Source of the DNA: Microbulbifer litoralis
GTDB taxonomy: Bacteria > Pseudomonadota > Gammaproteobacteria > Pseudomonadales > Cellvibrionaceae
Length of the DNA stretch: 64,000 nucleotides
Direction of reading: 5' to 3'
NCBI RefSeq assembly: GCF_023634065.1
Contig: NZ_JALKCV010000009.1
Span: 1-64,000 of the forward strand
Shown here: piece after piece, positions 58,931-64,000 of the stretch
How the letters are laid out: each line of letters opens with the position of its first letter
Numbering within the stretch: position 1 is the stretch's first letter
Notes under the pieces: generated by a model
Databases searched by the model: none
Seen by the model: only the letters and a program-made list of their open reading frames with translations
What the model was told of the DNA's origin: nothing
Made by a program: the position numbers and the translations under genes

Positions 58931-60601
58931 ATGAAGCGAGTAAACAACAAGCTGCTGCTGGCAGCTGCGATCGCCGCATTGCTGGCCGGTTGTGATAGTG
59001 GTGGTATCAATATCGAACCGGAGACCAACGACAACTCCACTGACAACTCCACTGACAACGGTGGTGGCGACAACACCAATAACCCCTGCGCCACCCTCGA
59101 AAGCTCCGGTCTGCAGGGCTCTTACAACGGCACCAACTGCACCTACTCTGAAGATTTCGTATCCTCCAGCAATCCGCTGACGGAAGACCTGTACATCCCG
59201 GCCCTGCCCGAGGGCGGCGCCCATATCTTCTCCGGCAGCCTGTTTGTCGGCGAGACTTTCGACAGTGACGCGGCCCTGGCCGAAGCCGGTATCGCCGAGG
59301 GCGGTGACGGCGTGAAGCTGGAAGTCCAGGCCGGCGCCACTGTGGCCTTTACCAACAACTCCGCCTTTATGGTCATCAACCGCGGCTCGCAGTTGTTTGC
59401 CCGTGGTACTGAATCTGCGCCCATCACCTTTACCTCCCAGTCCGATGTGCTCGGCACCGTGGGCCCGGAAGACGTATCCCAGTGGGGTGGCATGGTGATC
59501 AACGGTTTCGGTGTCACCAACAAGTGTTCCTACACCGGCTCTGTGTCCGCTGGAGACCTGGCGCTGGATGGCGAATGCCACCTTCTGTCCGAAGGCTCCG
59601 TCGGCGATGATGAGTCCAACTACGGTGGCAACAACAACGCCGACAGCTCCGGTGAAATGACCTACGTACGCGTCAAGCACACCGGTGCCGAGGTGGCCAG
59701 TGGTGATGAGCTGAACGGCATTGCGTTCAATGCTGTGGGCAGTGGCACCACCGTGCGCAACCTGGAAGCCTACTCCACTTACGACGATGGTATCGAGTTC
59801 TTCGGCGGTGCGGTCAGCATCGAGAACTACGTGGCGCTGTATGTGCGCGACGACTCCATTGATATCGACGAGGGCTGGCAGGGTTCCATCACCAATGCCC
59901 TGGTTATTCAGAGTGAGGCTGATGGCAACCACTGTATCGAGTCCGATGGTATTGGCAACTATGACAAAATCGATGCTGCTGCTCGGTCGAGCGTCATTTC
60001 GAAGGGGATAAACAGCCGTCCGGTGATCGACGGCCTGACCTGTATCATTTCCCCTCAGGGCGGCGGTACCCATGATCCGGGTGCTGGCTGGCGCTTCCGG
60101 GAAGGTATATTCCCGATGGTTAGTAATTCCATGATCGTTGCCTCTTTCGCTGCGGATACAACTAAGCTGGACTCAGACGGTGAGCCCGCACTGGATAACT
60201 ACTGTCTGCGTGTAGAGAGCGATGAAACCTTGACAGAAGCGGAGTCTGGCACTGACGTGGCTATCACTTCCAATATCTTCGCCTGTGAAGAAAAAACCAA
60301 AGGCGGACCGGTTGGAGCGGATACTTTGGAGCAGTGGGCTGTGAACAGCGGTAACCAGTTTGCCCCCATCTCCGGTGCTGTCGACCCTACAGCAAATGCC
60401 AATACCGATCTTCAATTGCTTGGCGGTATCCCCGCTATCTTCACTGAAGATCCGCAGTTGATTCAAGATGCAGCTCCGACTGTTACTCCGGTGGGGCGCG
60501 CATACCTGGGCGCCCTGGATATCAACGGTTCCGACTGGACCCAAGGCTGGACCTACGGCCTGCACGAAGGCGGCCGCGCCAAGCCGCTGTGGTTCGAGTA
60601 A
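58931..60601 (+). CDS. Beta-helix lipoprotein paired with a TonB receptor
   Basis: A 556-residue lipoprotein with lipobox LLAGC (Cys21) and an Asn/Asp/Thr-rich linker (NDNSTDNSTDNGGGDN). The rest has right-handed parallel beta-helix features: rungs with VEAGATV-like turns (LEVQAGATVAFTNNSAF), SQWGGMVINGFG, then EMTYVRVKHTGAE and repeated Asn/Gly turns, and several Cys pairs. The ATG at 58931 has GGGGG upstream. The TonB-dependent receptor gene follows 117 bp later on the same strand, so the pair probably captures and imports one ligand; the ligand is unknown. Confidence 0.75.
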   Translation: MKRVNNKLLLAAAIAALLAGCDSGGINIEPETNDNSTDNSTDNGGGDNTNNPCATLESSGLQGSYNGTNCTYSEDFVSSSNPLTEDLYIPALPEGGAHIFSGSLFVGETFDSDAALAEAGIAEGGDGVKLEVQAGATVAFTNNSAFMVINRGSQLFARGTESAPITFTSQSDVLGTVGPEDVSQWGGMVINGFGVTNKCSYTGSVSAGDLALDGECHLLSEGSVGDDESNYGGNNNADSSGEMTYVRVKHTGAEVASGDELNGIAFNAVGSGTTVRNLEAYSTYDDGIEFFGGAVSIENYVALYVRDDSIDIDEGWQGSITNALVIQSEADGNHCIESDGIGNYDKIDAAARSSVISKGINSRPVIDGLTCIISPQGGGTHDPGAGWRFREGIFPMVSNSMIVASFAADTTKLDSDGEPALDNYCLRVESDETLTEAESGTDVAITSNIFACEEKTKGGPVGADTLEQWAVNSGNQFAPISGAVDPTANANTDLQLLGGIPAIFTEDPQLIQDAAPTVTPVGRAYLGALDINGSDWTQGWTYGLHEGGRAKPLWFE

Positions 60602-60637
60602 GTCGTAGACGGGTTGGGGGGCTTGGCCCCTGATCTG

Positions 60638-60672
60638 CAGGGCGCCGCTTCGCAACGGGAGCCGGCGCCCTG
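60638..60672 (+). terminator. Hairpin between lipoprotein and receptor genes
   Basis: CAGGGCGCCG (60638-60647) pairs with CGGCGCCCTG (60663-60672), followed by TTTGCTT. A weak T tract suggests partial termination, giving more lipoprotein than receptor mRNA. Confidence 0.55.
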
Positions 60673-60718
60673 TTTGCTTCTACCACAGCAGTGATCAGAA
60701 CAATACGAGGCCTGGGTA

Positions 60719-63445
60719 ATGGTTAAGAAAGAAAATTTTCAGAGAGCGCCGCTGGTACTGGCTATCGCCGCGGCCTCCACATTGACACCCCAAGTCTGGG
60801 CGCAGGCGGAGACGGACGATCTCTCCGCTCCGCCGGCCCAGCAGATTGAAGAAGTCATGGTGCAGGGGCGCCTGCGCGATTCTGCCGAAATGCTGATTTC
60901 CGAGCGACTGGACGATGAAGTGGTCACCGATGTGCTCGGCTCCGAAATGATCGGCCGTGTCGGCGACTCCACCGTGGCCGCGGCGCTGCGCCGGGTTTCC
61001 GGCCTGTCACTGGTCAACGATAAATTCGTCTATGTCCGCGGCCTGGGTGAGCGCTATTCCAGCACCACCCTGAACGGCGCCACGGTGCCGTCGCCGGACC
61101 TGACCCGCAACGTGATTCCGCTGGATATCTTCCCGACCTCGGTGGTGGATTCCCTCGCGGTACAGAAAAGTTACTCGGCAGACCAGGCCGCGACCTTTGG
61201 TGGCGGCAATGTCGATATCCGCACCAAGACGATCCCGGATGCGCTGACTTATTTCGTTGAGCTGGGAACGGGTTTCAACACCGAGACCGGCGGCGACGCG
61301 CTGAGCTACAACGGCGGCGATGACGACGACTTCGGCACCGACGACGGTACCCGGGCGATGCCCGGCGAGATCGCCGCTGCCATGCAGCGCTTCAGGGGCG
61401 ACCTGAGTGTCGAGAATATCCGCGATACGCTGATCAGCGAGGGGCAGGACTTTGCCTCCGCACAGGAAGCGCTGGCGGCGGCGCAGACGCTGAACCGCGA
61501 GCTGGCCCTGAACCTGAACCGCGATATCGCGGTGGAAAAGGAATCCGTGCGTCCGGATACCGATGTGAAAGGCAGTGTCGGCAACCGTTTTTACTTCGGC
61601 GACAACTGGGAACTGGGTTTCCTCGCCGGTGCTTCCTACAAGAGTGAGTGGGCCGAGAGCGAGCGCATCCAGCGCAGTTATGGCTCGCCCGACGAACGTA
61701 CGGATACCAAGAACGAATCCACCTACTCGGTGAACCTCAGCGGCAACCTGAACCTGGGCCTGCGCTACGGCGACGAACACAGCCTGTCCGCCACCAGCCT
61801 GTTCCTGCGCAATACCGACGACGAGACGTCGATCAGCGACTATTTCAACGAAAACCGCGAGATCTCCGATGGCCGCGGTTTCCGTGAGTATGCGCTGAAA
61901 TACGAAGAGCGCGAGATGACGGTCAACCAGGTCCGGGGCAGCCACTCTGTCGGCCCGCAGACCAAGGCGCTGGTCCCCGGCGGTATGCTGGACTGGGTGC
62001 CGGAAGACCTGACGGTCGACTGGTTCTATTCCGACTCCGAGGCCACCACCGATATTCCCAACCAGGTGAGCGTCTTCGCGGACACGGTGACCGATACCGG
62101 CACCGGCGAGACCATCAGCTCCACGGTCAGCACCGGCTCCCGCAGCGCGGATTTCCGTTTCACCGAGCTGCAGGATGAGGTGCGCAACTACGGTTGGTCC
62201 GCAACCCTGCCGCTGCAGTTCTCCACTTCCTTCCTGGAACTGAGTGGCGGTTTTGCGCGCACGGAAAAAGGTCGCAGCTACAAGGAAACACAGCTGCGCC
62301 TGGACGCCTTCGAGGTGACCGATGATGCACCGATGGGGGCGCCGCTGGATGAGGTATTCGGCGATGACAACATTACCAATACCGACAACAACTTTGTCTT
62401 CGATCGCGCCGGTGGCAACAAGCAGAGCTATATTGCCGCAACGCTGACCGATGCGGTCTTCGGTAAAGTGGACTGGACCTTCCGGGAAACCTGGCGCGTC
62501 TCCGCCGGTGCCCGTTGGGAGGACTACAACCAGGTGGCGCTGGAGTGGAACCCCTACAGCTATTCCGTGGATGACCCCCAGATCACCGACGACCCGGAAG
62601 AGCTTCTGGATGCGACCTATGTACAGGACGATGTCTATCCGTCCCTGTCCCTGACCTACATGGGCTCACTGTGGGCGGAGACCTTCCAGTTGCGTTTCGG
62701 TGCCAGTAAAACCGCCGTGCGCCCGGACCTGCGCGAAATCACCGATGCGATCTACATCGATCCCATCACCGATGAGCAGATCAAGGGCAACCCGGATGCA
62801 CGCCCGTCGGAAATCTCCAACTTCGATGTGCGCGCCGAATGGTTCTTCGACAACGGCGACAACCTGACACTGTCCGCCTACTACAAAGACATCACCGATC
62901 CGATCGAATTTTTCGAATTGGGCTCCAGTGATACCAACGTGGCCCGCGAAATCATCAACGCCGAATCCGGCGAGATTACCGGGCTCGAGATCGAGGGTCT
63001 GAAGACCCTGGGCTTTATGGGCGAGACCATGGACAGCTTCTTCGTCCAGGGCAATATCACCCTGCAGGACTCGGAACTGGTGGCCGGTGTCGAGGCCGAT
63101 GCCCCGACCAACCCGGTGCGCGAAATGACCGGTGCCTCGGAGTATGTGGTCAACATGCTGGTGGGTTTCGACTCCCCGGATGGCAACCACTCGGCCACGC
63201 TGGGCTATAACGTGTTCGGCGAGCGCCTCTACCTGGCCGGTCGCAACGGTGCCCCGGATGCGTTCGAGCAACCGTTCCACTCCCTGGACCTGACTTACTC
63301 CTGGTACCCGACCCAGGAAGTCACGGTCAAGGCGAAAGTGCAGAACCTGCTGGATGAATCCGTTGATATCGAGCGGCAGGGGGTCACCGTGTTTGAGGAA
63401 GCGCCGGGCTCCTCCTTCTCCCTGAGTGCACAATACCAATTCTAG
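60719..63445 (+). CDS. Large TonB-dependent receptor
   Basis: A 908-residue outer-membrane receptor. Signal peptide (VLAIAAASTLTPQVWAQA), a short TonB-box-like segment (IEEVMVQGRL), plug domain with ALRRVSGLSLVNDKFVYVRG and LGERYSSTTLNGATVPSPD, and a barrel ending FSLSAQYQF with the terminal Phe. The plug pattern belongs to receptors with a GLGERYS motif often paired with surface lipoproteins. Partner: the beta-helix lipoprotein upstream. Confidence 0.88.
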   Translation: MVKKENFQRAPLVLAIAAASTLTPQVWAQAETDDLSAPPAQQIEEVMVQGRLRDSAEMLISERLDDEVVTDVLGSEMIGRVGDSTVAAALRRVSGLSLVNDKFVYVRGLGERYSSTTLNGATVPSPDLTRNVIPLDIFPTSVVDSLAVQKSYSADQAATFGGGNVDIRTKTIPDALTYFVELGTGFNTETGGDALSYNGGDDDDFGTDDGTRAMPGEIAAAMQRFRGDLSVENIRDTLISEGQDFASAQEALAAAQTLNRELALNLNRDIAVEKESVRPDTDVKGSVGNRFYFGDNWELGFLAGASYKSEWAESERIQRSYGSPDERTDTKNESTYSVNLSGNLNLGLRYGDEHSLSATSLFLRNTDDETSISDYFNENREISDGRGFREYALKYEEREMTVNQVRGSHSVGPQTKALVPGGMLDWVPEDLTVDWFYSDSEATTDIPNQVSVFADTVTDTGTGETISSTVSTGSRSADFRFTELQDEVRNYGWSATLPLQFSTSFLELSGGFARTEKGRSYKETQLRLDAFEVTDDAPMGAPLDEVFGDDNITNTDNNFVFDRAGGNKQSYIAATLTDAVFGKVDWTFRETWRVSAGARWEDYNQVALEWNPYSYSVDDPQITDDPEELLDATYVQDDVYPSLSLTYMGSLWAETFQLRFGASKTAVRPDLREITDAIYIDPITDEQIKGNPDARPSEISNFDVRAEWFFDNGDNLTLSAYYKDITDPIEFFELGSSDTNVAREIINAESGEITGLEIEGLKTLGFMGETMDSFFVQGNITLQDSELVAGVEADAPTNPVREMTGASEYVVNMLVGFDSPDGNHSATLGYNVFGERLYLAGRNGAPDAFEQPFHSLDLTYSWYPTQEVTVKAKVQNLLDESVDIERQGVTVFEEAPGSSFSLSAQYQF

Positions 63446-63487
63446 ATTTCTGAATTCGGAAGTTCGAACGAAGAAACAGGGATGCTT

Positions 63488-63520
63488 AAACCGGGTGCTG
63501 GCAGCAGTGTCCGGTTTTTT
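63488..63520 (+). terminator. Intrinsic terminator after the TonB receptor
   Basis: AAACCGG (63488-63494) pairs with CCGGTTT (63511-63517), followed by further T (six T in all, 63515-63520). Confidence 0.75.
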
Positions 63521-63769
63521 ATTTGTAAAGTAGGTTGCCATTCTGGCTTTCCAGGAGGGCTGCGGCCTGACAAGCCTGGTGGCGCCGACGTCAGGTGGCT
63601 CGCCGGGTCTTTCGAAGAGCGCCCCCTGTTTTCGCCAGTCGCCAAAGATTGATAAAAATTCTACAGCTGATGCGAAGGTCCTGCTGCCACTAAACTCTCT
63701 ATATACGGCGTCGAACCCTCAGGCTGGTAACACGCCCATTGGGGATTCCCCGGTGCATTTTCCGACAAC

Positions 63770-63794
63770 AAAAAAGGGCGCCCCCGGGGCGCCC
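63770..63794 (-). terminator. Intrinsic terminator of the ETF-QO gene
   Basis: GGGCGCCCC and GGGGCGCCC arms (63776-63784, 63786-63794); on the minus strand the stem is followed by six T (63770-63775). Confidence 0.75.
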
Positions 63795-63827
63795 TGAAAA
63801 AGCAAAGTCGTTACAACTCCAAATTGG

Positions 63828-64000
63828 TTACATATTCGGATAGTTGGGACCACCGCCGCCCTCCGGCGCGATCCAGACGATATTCTGGGTCGGGTCCTTG
63901 ATGTCGCAGGTCTTGCAGTGCACGCAGTTCTGCGCGTTGATCTGGAAGCGCTTGCCCTCTGCATCCTCGACCACTTCGTAGACGCCGGCGGGGCAGTAGC
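63828..64000 (-). CDS. ETF-ubiquinone oxidoreductase, C-terminal fragment
   Basis: Only the last 57 codons are in the window (5' end lies beyond 64000). The translation contains [12 protein letters not shown], then [16 protein letters not shown], the 4Fe-4S ferredoxin-like C-terminus, and ends [11 protein letters not shown], characteristic of electron-transfer-flavoprotein:ubiquinone oxidoreductase. It passes electrons from ETF to the quinone pool. Confidence 0.9.
   Translation of the reverse strand, partial: YCPAGVYEVVEDAEGKRFQINAQNCVHCKTCDIKDPTQNIVWIAPEGGGGPNYPNM

Larger units (their letters stand above)
63446..63827. other. Convergent region with two terminators
   Basis: No gene in these 382 bases. 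It holds a plus-strand terminator at 63488-63520 and a minus-strand terminator at 63770-63794. The sequence between them shows nothing further. Confidence 0.5.

Noticed and set aside
58919..61945. Long minus frames opposite the beta-helix lipoprotein and TonB receptor
   Set aside because: Shadows; the plus-strand genes have signal peptides, ribosome sites and C-terminal barrel ends.
1..64000. CRISPR array, prophage or complete transposon
   Set aside because: No regularly spaced repeat-spacer array, integrase, phage structural gene or transposase with intact motifs was seen.

Overview
The window looks like a chromosomal segment from a marine gammaproteobacterium related to Microbulbifer, other Cellvibrionales or Pseudomonas. 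This is inferred from the gene orders comEC-exbB-exbD-msbA-lpxK-kdsB-murB and uvrY-uvrC-pgsA-tRNA, from the high GC content, and from the abundance of TonB-dependent receptors. No rRNA, CRISPR array, integrase or complete insertion sequence was seen.

Layout. 1-2.7 kb is an AT-richer accessory edge: a 56-bp-period direct repeat, a small lipoprotein, an Imm11-like immunity gene overlapping an AHH-type nuclease toxin gene, and a decayed stretch. 2.7-7.1 kb carries a TonB-dependent receptor followed by its own OmpR-type regulator and histidine kinase. 7.2-9.6 kb is DNA polymerase II (polB) behind a LexA box. 9.8-16.8 kb is a minus-strand operon: tetR, RND adaptor, RND pump, MipA/OmpV protein and an alpha/beta hydrolase. 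17-21.5 kb holds single housekeeping-type genes: a metallo-hydrolase, an M14-like peptidase, a RIO kinase and purT.

21.6-37.2 kb is the most unusual part. It holds a YopT-like (C58) cysteine protease homologue, dbpA, two related beta-propeller lipoproteins (the second frameshifted), a 7TM sensor kinase with a degenerate receiver, a papain/C39-like protein, and a 1702-residue protein. That large protein has a MACPF-like N-terminal signature, a long coiled coil with a hydrophobic segment, and an unrecognised C-terminal half. A 16-18 bp dyad, ACCCGACA-N2-TGTCGGGT or a variant, lies upstream of five of these six accessory genes, though not the 1702-residue gene. Two copies overlap a promoter that is conserved between the two lipoprotein paralogues. 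This is the best candidate here for an undescribed, co-regulated system.

37.5-53.2 kb is mostly core metabolism: prpD, a porin, comEC-exbBD-msbA-lpxK-kdsB-murB-alkB (DNA uptake, proton channel, lipid A/KDO, peptidoglycan precursor and DNA repair) and uvrY-uvrC-pgsA. REP-like inverted repeats lie between several of these genes. 53.2-57 kb has a small zinc-ribbon protein, tRNA-Leu, tRNA-Cys and tRNA-Pro on the minus strand with recognisable promoters, an orphan plus-strand terminator that may end a small RNA, an HEXXH protein and tesB. 57.3-63.4 kb has a TetR regulator with a perfect palindrome, a DUF1285 protein, and a beta-helix lipoprotein paired with a large TonB-dependent receptor. The window ends inside the 3' end of ETF-ubiquinone oxidoreductase.
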